DNA of 42,305 bases from Chloroflexota bacterium (lineage in GTDB: Bacteria; Chloroflexota; Dormibacteria; CF-121), in assembly GCA_005882525.1 (NCBI GenBank), contig VBGO01000008.1:1-42305 (forward strand). Reading direction: 5' to 3'. Made by a program: the position numbers and the translations under genes. The notes under the pieces were generated by a model. The model worked only from the letters and a program-made list of their open reading frames with translations. It was not told where the DNA came from and ran no database searches. Numbering within the stretch: the stretch's first letter is position 1; every line of letters starts with the position of its first letter. Below, in pieces: positions 33,146 to 41,127 of this stretch.

Positions 33146-35587
33146 GCAGACACGCCCAAGGCGAAATCCTTCGCCGACATCCTGCAGCAAAATCAGGAGT
33201 TCATCGCGCATCTGCAGGCGTTGCAGGATGACGCGGGGGCGCAGCTCGCCGAGAAGGCCAAAGAGCTCGGTCTGGTCAAGCGTGAGCTCGAGGCCAAGCA
33301 GCAAGAGCTCGACGAATTGCAGAACGCCCAGTTGCAGTGGGCGATGGACCGCCAGGCGCTCCTCACCCAGCATGATGCGCTGAAGCAGGGGCACGTGGAC
33401 CTGCAGCAGGCCCACGATCGAGGCCAGGTGGAGCTCGGTCGGCTCAAGGATGACGTCACTCGGGCCAAGACGCGTGATGAGGAGCGGCGAAGCCAGCTCC
33501 GGCAGCTCGAACAGGAGCGCATGCAGCTGGCACAGAAATACGAGGCCGACCAGAAGAAGATTCGGGCCGACCTCAAGACCGCGCAGGACGACCTCAACGA
33601 GTTGCAGTCATCCCAGCTTCAGTGGGCGGTCGACCGCGAGACCTTACTGAAGGATCGGGACACCGCCGTTGCCAGGCAGGCGCAGCTCGAGCAGGAGTGG
33701 CAGAAGGCACGCGCCGAGCTCACCCAGGACAAGGCGCGGCTGACCGATCTCACCGCCCAGTTGCAGCAGCAGCTGAAAGCCGTCCAGGCCGAGATCGACC
33801 CGCTCAAGGCCGCCCGGGACAAATGGCAGGCGGAACGGCTGCGCCTGATCGCCGACGTCGCCCGGCTGGAGCAGGGGTCGCAGGCCTCGGAAGCGCAGTT
33901 CAAAGCCGACCGCAAGCTGCTCCAGGGTCAGCTCGAAGAAGCCCGCAAGAAGGGTGCCGACCTCGACAAAGCCGAGGCCGAGTTTCAGCGCCTCAGCGAC
34001 GAGCGCTCGGCGCTGCTCACCAAGGTCAAGGCGCTGGAGAAGGACTGGCAGAGTCGGGAGGCGTCCTTCGCCGAGGAAAAGTCCACTCTCAAGAAGCAGG
34101 CACAGGATGCGATCGCCAGGCTGGCGGTGATTCAACAGGATTACGAAAAGCTCAAGGCCCTGCATGCCGATCTCGCGGGGGAGACCGGCCGCAAGGCGGA
34201 GGAGTGGACCGTCCGCGAACAGCGGCTCACCTCGGAAAAAAACCAGCTCAAGGTCGACCTGGAGCGGATCCAGGCCCAGCTCTCCGAAATGAGCACGCAG
34301 ACCAATGAGCTGCACCGGCAGCGCGCGGGGGAAGCCAAGGAGCTCGAGCAGGCCTGGCAGCGGGAGAAGGCGTCCCTCAAGTTGCAGCTCGACGAGGCGC
34401 GCAAGGCGGCCGGCAGCGGGCCGCCCACCAGCCAGGTCCTGGCCCGCTACGAAGCGGAGAAACGGGCGATGCAGGCCCAACTCGACGGTCTCAAGGTGGA
34501 GCTCACTGCCACCGGAAAGAATAAGGATGCGGCCCCGGCGTTGAGCCAGGCCAAGCGGGACTTCGAGGCCAAATTCCGAGTCATCTACGACCAGAGCCAC
34601 GACCTCAACTCGCCGCTCAACGCGATCATCGGGTTCTCCGAGATCCTGCTCGACGAGAAGGCGAACAAGACTACGCCCGAAGAGCGGCGGGAGTTCGTCG
34701 CCCACATCAACGAAAGCGGCAAGCGCCTGGTCGAGCACATCCGCGAGCTGATCGAGTTCGCCAAGCAGGAAGCCGGCATCCAGGAACGCCCCGTCCAGAT
34801 GATGCCGCCGGTCGGTTCCGGCACCAAGGCCCCGGTCATCCTGGTCGCCGACAACGACCCGGCGGTCAAGGAGCGCATCGAGCCCTTCCTCAGCCACGCC
34901 GGCTACGAGGTCGTGATCGCCGCCAGCGCCCAGGAAGCGCTTCGGAAGGCGGTGCAGCTCCAGCCGCTCGCCGTCCTGATCGACACGCAGCTGCCGCCCA
35001 ACGGCGGGAGCGGCCTGGTCTACGACCTGCGCCGCGAGTCGAAGACCAAGGACATCCCGATCGTGCTGACCTCCAAGATCAATAAGGAATCGCTGCCCTT
35101 CGATATCGGGCAGGCGGACTTCCTCACCAAGCCGATCGATCGCCAGCAGCTCCTCCAGATGATGGTGAAGTTCGACCTGCTGGCCGACGGCAAGCGCGGA
35201 AAGAAGACGCCGTCATCGATCCTGATCGTGGACGACGACCCGCAGAACATCCGGTTGGTCAAGGCCATGCTCAAGCCCTTCAACATGGAAATCATGGTCG
35301 CCGACGGCGGGAAGGCGGGCCTGGAGCTCGCCATGAAAAAGAAGCCCGACATGATTATCCTCGACCTGATGATGCCCGACGTCGACGGCTTCGAGGTGGT
35401 CTCCAAGCTCCGCGAGGACCCGGCCTCGAGCCAGATCCCCATCCTTATCTATACGGCGAAAAACATCACGAGCGAAGACCGAGAGCGCTTGCAGGGGAAC
35501 ATCCAGACAATCATCCAGAAGGGCGACTTCGGCAAAGACCGCTTCCTCGAGATGATCAACAACCTTCAAACCAGCCAGGCTGCTTAG
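33143..35587 (+). CDS. Coiled-coil phosphorelay scaffold: DHp-like segment plus two receivers, no ATPase domain
   Basis: An 814-residue protein. Residues about 1-475 are almost all coiled coil, with an internal repeat (QLQWAMDRQALL at 63-74 and QLQWAVDRETLL at 158-169). Residues about 476-545 resemble a histidine-kinase DHp hairpin with H486 in QSHDLNSPLNAIIGFSEIL. About 20 residues later, receiver 1 begins (about 564-680; D614 in VLIDTQLPP, K663). Receiver 2 (about 692-806) has D741 in IILDLMMPD. The N, G1 and G2 boxes of a kinase ATPase domain are absent, so it cannot phosphorylate itself by the usual route. I infer a scaffold or histidine phosphotransfer role fed by the kinases in the same operon. 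No membrane segment is present. Confidence 0.88.
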   Translation: MADTPKAKSFADILQQNQEFIAHLQALQDDAGAQLAEKAKELGLVKRELEAKQQELDELQNAQLQWAMDRQALLTQHDALKQGHVDLQQAHDRGQVELGRLKDDVTRAKTRDEERRSQLRQLEQERMQLAQKYEADQKKIRADLKTAQDDLNELQSSQLQWAVDRETLLKDRDTAVARQAQLEQEWQKARAELTQDKARLTDLTAQLQQQLKAVQAEIDPLKAARDKWQAERLRLIADVARLEQGSQASEAQFKADRKLLQGQLEEARKKGADLDKAEAEFQRLSDERSALLTKVKALEKDWQSREASFAEEKSTLKKQAQDAIARLAVIQQDYEKLKALHADLAGETGRKAEEWTVREQRLTSEKNQLKVDLERIQAQLSEMSTQTNELHRQRAGEAKELEQAWQREKASLKLQLDEARKAAGSGPPTSQVLARYEAEKRAMQAQLDGLKVELTATGKNKDAAPALSQAKRDFEAKFRVIYDQSHDLNSPLNAIIGFSEILLDEKANKTTPEERREFVAHINESGKRLVEHIRELIEFAKQEAGIQERPVQMMPPVGSGTKAPVILVADNDPAVKERIEPFLSHAGYEVVIAASAQEALRKAVQLQPLAVLIDTQLPPNGGSGLVYDLRRESKTKDIPIVLTSKINKESLPFDIGQADFLTKPIDRQQLLQMMVKFDLLADGKRGKKTPSSILIVDDDPQNIRLVKAMLKPFNMEIMVADGGKAGLELAMKKKPDMIILDLMMPDVDGFEVVSKLREDPASSQIPILIYTAKNITSEDRERLQGNIQTIIQKGDFGKDRFLEMINNLQTSQAA

Positions 35588-35602
35588 GAAACGAGGGCCG
35601 GC

Positions 35603-37867
35603 ATGACTGCCCTCGACCGCCAGTTCGTCCAGCTTCGGTTTGCGGCGCTCCTGATTCCGCTCGGCCTCCTCCTCTGGCTCCATTCGGCGTCGGTCCCGGT
35701 CGCCATCCTGCTGGGTGGCATGCTGGCCGCCTATAACGGGGTGGCGGCGCTGGCGATCCGACGGAATGCGGTCCCCCGTTTCGGCAAGCCGATGGCGGTG
35801 CTCCTGCTCGTCCTGGATCACCTGGTCGTCACCGGCTGGATCCTGCTCTTCGCGTCGCCTTCCTCCAGCCTCCCGTATCTTCTCTATGCCCTGGTCGCGG
35901 CCGAAGCGGTGTTCCGCTTCGAACTCTGGGGCGGCATCGGGACCAGCCTCTTCTTCACGAGCGGCATCATCCTCTTCCAGACCAGCGACCTCGGGCTCGC
36001 CATCTCGGTGCGCGACGCGATCCTGCGGGCCGTCCCCACCGTCGCCGTGATCACCGGCCTGGGCGCCGCGGTGCGGGCCCTGAATACCGAGATCCGCGGC
36101 ACCCGGCGCCGGCTCGCCCAGACGGAGCAGCTCCGCAACGTGCTCGGCGAGCTGGTGGGTCAGCTGGATGTATCGCGCATGCTCTACACCGTCATCCGCT
36201 GCGGCATGGAGCTCCTCCAGATGGACTCCGGGGCCATCGTGTTGCTCGACGAGGAGCGCGGGGTGTTTACGTTGGGGGCGGCGGTTCGCCTCGAGGCGGC
36301 CATCGAAGGCGTGACCATCTCAGCCGGCGACGGGATCGTCGGGCGGGTGGTCCGGGAGCGCCGTTTCGTGATGCTCGCCGAGCCGCCCCTGTTCGATCTG
36401 GCCGCGCTCAATGCGGCCGGCTATCGCCGAGTCTTCGGGACCCCCGTCCTGCTGGAAGGCAAGGTCTCGGGCGTGCTCCACCTGCAGACGCGCGAAGACC
36501 AGCGCCGGCTGACCCGATGGGAAGAGGAGGCGCTCGAGGTGCTGGCCCAGCAGCTGGCCGTCGCGCTCCGCAACGTCCACCTCTTCGAGGAGACCGAAAA
36601 GCGCGCCCGCCGGCTGGAGCTGCTCAACCGATCGATCGACCAGATGAACCAGAAACTCTTCGAGCCGGAGCTGCTCGACATCATCGCCACGGCGCTCACC
36701 GGCAACCTCGATTTTGCCGCCGCTCAGGTCTGGCTGCTGGAGGCAAGCGACGGCGCGCTCTGGCGCCGGGCCAGCCATCACGTCACCCGCAACGCGCCGC
36801 CGGTGCCCGGCCGGGTGGAACGCGGCATGGGCGAGATCGGCCAGGTGGCCGAGCTGCGGGTCCCGATCGTCACCAACGACCCGGCCAACCACCGCCAGCT
36901 CGCGCTCAACCCCTGGATGTCGGAAGAAGGGATCCAGGCGTTCGCCGGATTTCCGATGGTCGTCGGCGACCAGCTGCTGGGCGTGCTCGCCATCTATCAC
37001 CGGCGCGCCCTGGACCGGAACACCATCGAGCTGCTGACGCTCTTCGCGCAGCATGCCGCCACGGCCATCCAGGAGGCGCACCTCTTCCATCTCGCCACGG
37101 AGCAGACGGCGCGGCTGGGCGCGGTCAACGCCGAGCTGCAACGCGCGAACCAGGTGAAGGCGGAGTTCCTCGCCAACATGAGCCACGAGTTGCGCACCCC
37201 GCTGAACTCGATCCTGGGGTTTTCCCAACTCCTGCTCGAGGGGGATGGGGGCGTGCTCAGCCAGGACCAGCGTCAGGACGTCGACATCATCGCCCAGAAC
37301 GGCCAGCACCTGCTCGCGCTGATCAACGACCTGCTCGACATTTCCAAGCTCGAGGCGGGTAAGGCCCAGCTGCATCGCGGCGAGGTCGACGTGGAGCCAC
37401 TGATTTCGGAGTGTGTGGAGAGCGTCCGCTCGCTGACCAAGCCGAAGAAGCTCGAGCTGACCGCCAGCGTATCGCCCGAGGTGGGGCGCGTCTTCGCCGA
37501 CGGGCCCAAGCTCAAGCAGGTACTGCTCAACCTGCTGGGCAACGCCATCAAGTTCACCGAGTCCGGCAGCGTGCGGGTGACGGCCGAACGCCAGGGAGCC
37601 GAGTTGCTTATCAGCGTCCGCGACACCGGCATCGGGGTGCCGCCGGACGATGCGGAGCGGATCTTCGAGAGCTTCCAGCAGGGTCAAAGCGGCATCAGCG
37701 GCAAGTATCAGGGCACCGGGCTGGGGCTGGCGATCTCCCGCCGGCTGGTGGAGATGCACGGGGGACGCATCTGGGTGAAGAGCCCGCCGGGTCAGGGCAG
37801 CACCTTCACCTTCACCATCCCGCAGCGGGCGCTGCCCGACGCGATCGATCTCTCGAGCGCGGCCTGA
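35603..37867 (+). CDS. Membrane sensor histidine kinase with two GAF domains
   Basis: A 754-residue kinase with about five or six transmembrane segments in the first 160 residues, a GAF domain (about 180-325), a second GAF domain (about 345-495), a DHp with H528 in NMSHELRTPLNSILGF, and an ATPase domain (NLLGNAIKFTESG, DTGIGV, GTGLGLAISRR). All catalytic boxes are intact. The membrane block lacks a large external loop, so sensing probably occurs in the membrane or through the GAF domains. The ATG lies 15 nt after the scaffold gene stop with GGAAACGAGG upstream. It is the last gene of the signalling operon. Confidence 0.92.
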   Translation: MTALDRQFVQLRFAALLIPLGLLLWLHSASVPVAILLGGMLAAYNGVAALAIRRNAVPRFGKPMAVLLLVLDHLVVTGWILLFASPSSSLPYLLYALVAAEAVFRFELWGGIGTSLFFTSGIILFQTSDLGLAISVRDAILRAVPTVAVITGLGAAVRALNTEIRGTRRRLAQTEQLRNVLGELVGQLDVSRMLYTVIRCGMELLQMDSGAIVLLDEERGVFTLGAAVRLEAAIEGVTISAGDGIVGRVVRERRFVMLAEPPLFDLAALNAAGYRRVFGTPVLLEGKVSGVLHLQTREDQRRLTRWEEEALEVLAQQLAVALRNVHLFEETEKRARRLELLNRSIDQMNQKLFEPELLDIIATALTGNLDFAAAQVWLLEASDGALWRRASHHVTRNAPPVPGRVERGMGEIGQVAELRVPIVTNDPANHRQLALNPWMSEEGIQAFAGFPMVVGDQLLGVLAIYHRRALDRNTIELLTLFAQHAATAIQEAHLFHLATEQTARLGAVNAELQRANQVKAEFLANMSHELRTPLNSILGFSQLLLEGDGGVLSQDQRQDVDIIAQNGQHLLALINDLLDISKLEAGKAQLHRGEVDVEPLISECVESVRSLTKPKKLELTASVSPEVGRVFADGPKLKQVLLNLLGNAIKFTESGSVRVTAERQGAELLISVRDTGIGVPPDDAERIFESFQQGQSGISGKYQGTGLGLAISRRLVEMHGGRIWVKSPPGQGSTFTFTIPQRALPDAIDLSSAA

Positions 37868-37874
37868 CGCCCCA

Positions 37875-37898
37875 CCCTGCCCTTCCGCGCGAGCAGGG
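37875..37898. terminator. Weak hairpin between convergent genes
   Basis: CCCTGC (37875-37880) and GCAGGG (37893-37898) form a 6-bp stem between the end of the signalling operon and the end of the GDT1-family gene. There is no T-run. It could be a weak terminator or the remains of a GC-rich interspersed repeat. Confidence 0.3.
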
Positions 37899-37914
37899 GA
37901 GGGAAAGCCTACAC

Positions 37915-38508
37915 CTAGCCCAGCAAGCCGCTAATGAGGGCGATGGCGACGAGCACCATGACGCCGGCTGCGGCGAACTGGAGTGGGCGCTCCGGGACCC
38001 AGGCGCCCAGCCGATTCCCGAGGACGACCGCTATCGCCGAGACGACCCAGAGCGCCAGCGTGGCGGCGGTAAAGACGACGACCGGCTGCTGATAGCGGGC
38101 TTGGAGCGCGGCGGTCGCCAGCTGGGTGAGGTCTCCCCACTCGGCCACGAAGACGACGCTGAATGCCGTCACGAACGGACGGCGGTGTGGTCGATCTTCC
38201 TGCGCCAGCGTCTGCTGCTCCTCCGCCCTGTCCCTGCGCAGGTTTCTCCGGACGAGCAGCGCCGCCATGATGAGGAAGAGAAGCCCGGCCCCGATCCGAA
38301 TCGGCTCCCGCGGCAACAGGCCGAGCAGGGAGCCGGCCAGGACCGCGACCGCACTCTGAATGACAAACGCCGCGGCGGCCCCCAGGAAGATGGGAAGCGG
38401 CCGGTGCCGGGTCGCCAGCAACAGCGCCGCCAGCGCCGTCTTATCGGGCAGCTCGAGGAGAAAGATGACGGTGAAAACCGTGAACGCGAGACCCAGGATG
38501 GACACCAC
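37915..38508 (-). CDS. GDT1/TMEM165 (UPF0016) family cation exchanger
   Basis: A 197-residue membrane protein with six predicted transmembrane segments in two repeats. The family signature ExGD(K/R)(S/T) occurs twice: LELPDKTALAALLLA near the N-terminus and AEWGDLTQLATAAL after the central basic loop (RRNLRRDRAEEQQ). The first copy has Pro for Gly, a conservative deviation. Relatives move Mn2+ or Ca2+ in exchange for protons. The GTG start at 38508 lacks a ribosome site. It is downstream of the OmpR-type regulator on the same strand, but a 36-nt gap and a small ORF separate them. Confidence 0.88.
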   Translation of the reverse strand: MVSILGLAFTVFTVIFLLELPDKTALAALLLATRHRPLPIFLGAAAAFVIQSAVAVLAGSLLGLLPREPIRIGAGLLFLIMAALLVRRNLRRDRAEEQQTLAQEDRPHRRPFVTAFSVVFVAEWGDLTQLATAALQARYQQPVVVFTAATLALWVVSAIAVVLGNRLGAWVPERPLQFAAAGVMVLVAIALISGLLG

Positions 38509-38544
38509 TGGGGAGGAAGTGTAGAGCCGGCCCCCGGCGATCGC

Positions 38545-38613
38545 TCAGTGCAGCCAGAGAGGGAAGGAGAGGACGAAGACGAGCAGGCCGAGGCCGACAG
38601 TGCGCATGCTCAT
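38545..38613 (-). CDS. Possible 22-residue membrane microprotein
   Basis: ATGA overlap with the regulator stop (start ATG at 38613) opens a 22-codon frame: MSMRTVGLGLLVFVLSFPL then WLH. It is one hydrophobic helix. It shares the translational coupling style common in this window. It could equally be a chance frame. No family recognised. Confidence 0.3.
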   Translation of the reverse strand: MSMRTVGLGLLVFVLSFPLWLH

Positions 38614-39476
38614 CCCGCCAGCGCCATCGGTTCCTGACCGGCGGGGTAGTTCACCTTGGCGCCGAACTTGTAACCGACACCACGCTTGGTCTGGATGTAA
38701 ACGGGCTTGCTGGGATTCGGCTCGATCTTGCTGCGCAGGCGCGAGATATGCACCCGGAGCCCTTCTTCGTAGGCTTCTTCGTCGCCGGCCCATGCCTTGG
38801 CGAGCAGCGTCTCATTGGTCACGACCCTTCCGGCATTGCGAACCAGCAGGAAGAGCAGCTTGGACTCGGTGGGGGTCAGGCTGATCTGCTGGCCCTTGAC
38901 GCGAGCCCAGTGTTGGACGAAGTTGATCTGGAGGTCCTGGTCGATGACGACCTCAGGCTGCTCCACGCCGGCGGACTCGCCGTAGCGGCGCAGCACACGC
39001 TGCACCCGCGCCACCAGCTCTTCCTTCTCGAAGGGCTTGACGATGTAGTCCTCGGCATACATCTGCAGGCCCTCGACCTTGCTCTCGACGGCCGCGACCG
39101 CGCTGAGGATGACGATCGGGACGTCGAGGTGGCTCTTGATCCGGCGGCAGAGTTCGAAGCCGTCCATCTCCGGCATCATCAGGTCGACGACGACCAGGTG
39201 CGGGATGCCTTCGTGGAGCTTGCGCAGGGCCTCGGGGCCGCTCCCGGCCGTCATGACCTCGTAGCCGGCATGCTCGAGGATCCGCTTGAGGATCTCGCGC
39301 GCCATGGCATCGTCATCGACGATCAGAATCCGGTACCGGTTGACGATGTTAAACCCCTCTCTTCCGGCCGCCATCGCCCGTCGCGCTGCGGACCGGCCGC
39401 CATGGATTTGGACCTGCTGCTGCTGGCTCAGGTCCGACTGGAGAGCCGGCAAATATATATGGCCCTCGTCGTTCAT
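38610..39476 (-). CDS. OmpR-family response regulator
   Basis: A 288-residue protein in its longest form. The receiver begins near residue 48 (RYRILIVDDDAMAREIL) with D98 in LVVVDLMMPEMDGF and a Lys in DYIVKPFEKEEL. The winged helix follows (about 178-275): ISLTPTESKLLFLLVRNAGR, VHISRLRSKIEPNP and TKRGVGYKFG. It binds DNA when phosphorylated. The first 45 residues are unconserved. AGAGGGG lies 6 nt before an ATC codon (IVNRYRIL), where the domain really begins, so translation may start there or at the ATG at 39374. It is the likely output of one of the nearby kinases. Confidence 0.9.
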   Translation of the reverse strand: MNDEGHIYLPALQSDLSQQQQVQIHGGRSAARRAMAAGREGFNIVNRYRILIVDDDAMAREILKRILEHAGYEVMTAGSGPEALRKLHEGIPHLVVVDLMMPEMDGFELCRRIKSHLDVPIVILSAVAAVESKVEGLQMYAEDYIVKPFEKEELVARVQRVLRRYGESAGVEQPEVVIDQDLQINFVQHWARVKGQQISLTPTESKLLFLLVRNAGRVVTNETLLAKAWAGDEEAYEEGLRVHISRLRSKIEPNPSKPVYIQTKRGVGYKFGAKVNYPAGQEPMALAG

Positions 39477-39728
39477 TTCCTTACGATTCCTCTTTACGAT
39501 GTGATGACTCGTTGTCGCGTCGGGGTCACATCAGCCGGCTGGCCAGCTGGGACTGCACCCACCTTAGAGAGGCAGGATTACGGCCCTTGTTACAGGCTCG
39601 TGGCGGGCGCTGCTCGCCAGGGAACGAGAGGGCGCGAGCGGTGCCTCTCACGCCCTCTGAGCCCAGCCTAGCCCCGCCCCGGCCGCTCGAAATCGGTCGG
39701 ACGGCCCATGGAAACGGGCTGACCGGGG

Positions 39729-39734
39729 TAAAAT
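39729..39734 (+). promoter_or_regulatory. -10 element of the tRNA-Leu gene
   Basis: TAAAAT lies 12 nt before the mature tRNA 5' end, in the right place for a start near 39741. No clear -35 is seen. The rest of the gap 39477-39745 shows no gene; it also holds the regulator's upstream region. Confidence 0.45.
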
Positions 39735-39745
39735 CTGTTGGCCTC

Positions 39746-39829
39746 GCCCGGGTGGTGAAACTGGTAGACACGCAGCTTTGAGGGGGCTGTGAGCGCAAGC
39801 TTGTAAGGGTTCAAATCCCTTCCCGGGCA
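39746..39829 (+). tRNA. tRNA-Leu (anticodon GAG)
   Basis: Acceptor stem GCCCGGG (39746-39752) pairs with CCCGGGC (39822-39828), and A39829 is the discriminator. The anticodon stem CAGCT/GGCTG encloses the loop TTGAGGG, giving anticodon GAG. A long variable arm, expected for Leu, is present, and the T arm is AAGGG-TTCAAAT-CCCTT. CCA is not encoded. Confidence 0.95.
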
Positions 39830-39843
39830 GAGCCTCCAGCCGC

Positions 39844-40356
39844 GTGAACCTGAGCACCCTGTACCTGCGCCTGCGTTACCCCCGCCATACCTTCGGCCCC
39901 GGCTTTAGGGGGCCGTGGCGGCTGCGCATCCGGGGACGCGGCCGGGTCCGCTTTGGCCGCGATGTCCGGGTCCGGAATGAGTCGGGCCGAACCGCGCTGC
40001 TCACCTTCGGCGCCGAAGCCCGGATCGACATCGGCGACCGGGTCGACATCGACGGTGCCGGCCTGATGTCGGCCAGCGCGATCGTGGTCGACGACGACGC
40101 CATCATCGGTCCCTGCCTGCTCGTCGATACGGACTTTCACGCCGTCGGACGAGCGCGGCGCCGGGACGGGGAACCGGTGACCCGGCGGCCGATCCACATC
40201 GGCCGCAACGCCTGGATCCAGGGAAAGTCCACCATCCTCAAGGGGGTGTCGGTGGGGGAGGGGGCAGTGGTCCGCTGGGGCGCGTTGGTCGCGGGTGACG
40301 TCGCCCCCGGCGTCGTGGTGATGGGCAACCCGGCGGTGCCGGTCTCCGAGCCTTAG
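39844..40356 (+). CDS. Hexapeptide-repeat (left-handed beta-helix) O-acyltransferase
   Basis: A 170-residue protein with a hexapeptide-repeat pattern in its second half: IHIGRNAWIQGKSTILKGVS, VGEGAVVRWGALVAGDVAPG and VVVMGNPA. The probable catalytic His is in DTDFHAVG, as in sugar O-acetyltransferases. Such enzymes trimerise and acetylate a sugar or antibiotic. The N-terminal basic segment (RLRYPRHTFGPGFRGPWRLR) is typical of exopolysaccharide acyltransferases. The GTG start is only 15 nt after the tRNA gene. It ends tail to tail with the Flp pilin gene (4-bp overlap). Confidence 0.87.
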   Translation: MNLSTLYLRLRYPRHTFGPGFRGPWRLRIRGRGRVRFGRDVRVRNESGRTALLTFGAEARIDIGDRVDIDGAGLMSASAIVVDDDAIIGPCLLVDTDFHAVGRARRRDGEPVTRRPIHIGRNAWIQGKSTILKGVSVGEGAVVRWGALVAGDVAPGVVVMGNPAVPVSEP

Positions 40357-40541
40357 GCGCCTACGGCGCCAGTGACATTGCAGTAGGTGTTCTTCACCGA
40401 GTTGCCCAGCAGGATCAGGGCGACGATCACGACGACGACCACCAGGCACAGGATCAGCGAATACTCGACCAGGGCCTGGCCGGTCTCGCTGTCGTGCCAG
40501 CCGAGCCGCATCCGGATCCGGGCCGCGAGGAGCGTCATCAT
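40353..40541 (-). CDS. Flp/Fap-type (type IVb) pilin
   Basis: A 62-residue prepilin. After a basic leader (MMTLLAARIRMRLGWHDSET), the mature part starts near GQALVEYSLILCLVVVVVIV, with the conserved Glu-Tyr pair after the cleavage site. The short tail contains NTYCNVTGAVG. It would be processed by a prepilin peptidase and assembled into a tight-adherence pilus. No Tad assembly gene lies in the window. Two adjacent ATGs (40541 and 40538) are likely starts; the frame is open to 40571. Confidence 0.85.
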   Translation of the reverse strand: MMTLLAARIRMRLGWHDSETGQALVEYSLILCLVVVVVIVALILLGNSVKNTYCNVTGAVGA

Positions 40542-40634
40542 TGGTGTGCTGTCCCCGAGCGAAGCCCGCAACCCGAGTCCGGGGTATAACGGCAGCCTCG
40601 GCGCTTTCCGGCAGCGCCCGCGGTCTGGAACGCC

Positions 40635-40775
40635 CTAGCGGGCGGTGGAGCGCTGGACGAGGTAGGTCACGACCGCCAGGTACTCTTCGGAATCGGCGGA
40701 GCCGACCCAGCGGGTATCGTCTGTGGTGCGCCCGAAGAGGGCAAAGAGCTCGCTCAACGTCAGCTTTTCAGACAT
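40635..40775 (-). CDS. 46-residue protein, tandem paralogue A, unknown family
   Basis: MSEKLTLSELFALFGR begins a 46-residue protein with DTRWVGSADSEEYLAVVTYL and a tail VQRSTAR. It shares about two thirds of its residues with the next ORF upstream (40841-40990), which proves both frames are coding. AGGT lies 6 nt before the ATG. An extended -10 (TGATAGTAT, ending at 40809 on the minus strand) lies about 35 nt before the start. No domain is recognised. The protein is acidic, probably helical, and lacks a signal. Flp pilin lies downstream on the same strand. Confidence 0.75.
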   Translation of the reverse strand: MSEKLTLSELFALFGRTTDDTRWVGSADSEEYLAVVTYLVQRSTAR

Positions 40776-40808
40776 CTTGATACCTAGCTAGTAGTTAACC
40801 CAACACAG

Positions 40809-40817
40809 ATACTATCA
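40809..40817 (-). promoter_or_regulatory. Possible extended -10 promoter of the 46-residue gene
   Basis: TGATAGTAT on the minus strand fits TGn-TAtaAT, with an expected start near 40802. No -35 match is found. It lies in the only AT-rich stretch of this neighbourhood. Confidence 0.35.
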
Positions 40818-40840
40818 CACGTAGCTGGCGCGGGGCCAGT

Positions 40841-40990
40841 TCAGCGGGCGTTGTTCCGCTGAACTAAATAAAGGACCACGGCCAGGTATTCTTGCGAATC
40901 CGCCGACGCGACCCAGCGGGTGTCCTCGGCGTGGCGGCCGAAGAGAGTGAAGACGTCCGACATCGTGAGTCGTTGTGGCTCGTCCAGCAT
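40841..40990 (-). CDS. 49-residue protein, tandem paralogue B, unknown family
   Basis: MLDEPQRLTMSDVFTLFGR begins a 49-residue protein with DTRWVASADSQEYLAVVLYL and a tail VQRNNAR. It aligns without gaps to paralogue A over the last 42 residues (LTxSxxFxLFGRxxxDTRWV, then xSADSxEYLAVVxYLVQRxxAR). It lies 65 bp upstream on the same strand. No ribosome site is seen before the ATG at 40990; an in-frame ATG at 40963 is possible. The gene is divergent from the YugP peptidase and has a perfect 10-bp inverted repeat upstream. Confidence 0.75.
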   Translation of the reverse strand: MLDEPQRLTMSDVFTLFGRHAEDTRWVASADSQEYLAVVLYLVQRNNAR

Positions 40991-41012
40991 GGTCGCCGGG
41001 GAGCGCCCCGAT

Positions 41013-41053
41013 GAGAGTGAAACGACCTGCCGCCGCCGAAACCTTTCACTCTC
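41013..41053. promoter_or_regulatory. Perfect 10-bp inverted repeat between divergent genes
   Basis: GAGAGTGAAA (41013-41022) and TTTCACTCTC (41044-41053) are exact inverse copies with a 21-nt GC-rich spacer. They lie between the 49-residue gene and the zinc-peptidase gene. The arrangement suits an operator for a dimeric regulator. Confidence 0.6.
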
Positions 41054-41127
41054 CGTGACATGACGGCGACGAAAGCGCTCCGATTCGGCACTCGGCCCAC
41101 GGGTAGAATTCGAGGCAGGGAGCGAGC

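Noticed and set aside
36320..37759. 479-codon minus-strand open frame opposite the last kinase gene
   Set aside because: It mirrors the codons of an intact histidine kinase, and no motif or ribosome site supports it. The same applies to minus-strand frames at 28519-29250, 30762-32060 and 33644-34897.
40353..40990. Tad pilus operon
   Set aside because: The Flp pilin is convincing, but no TadA/B/C, secretin or prepilin peptidase gene is present, and the two small upstream genes resemble no Tad component.
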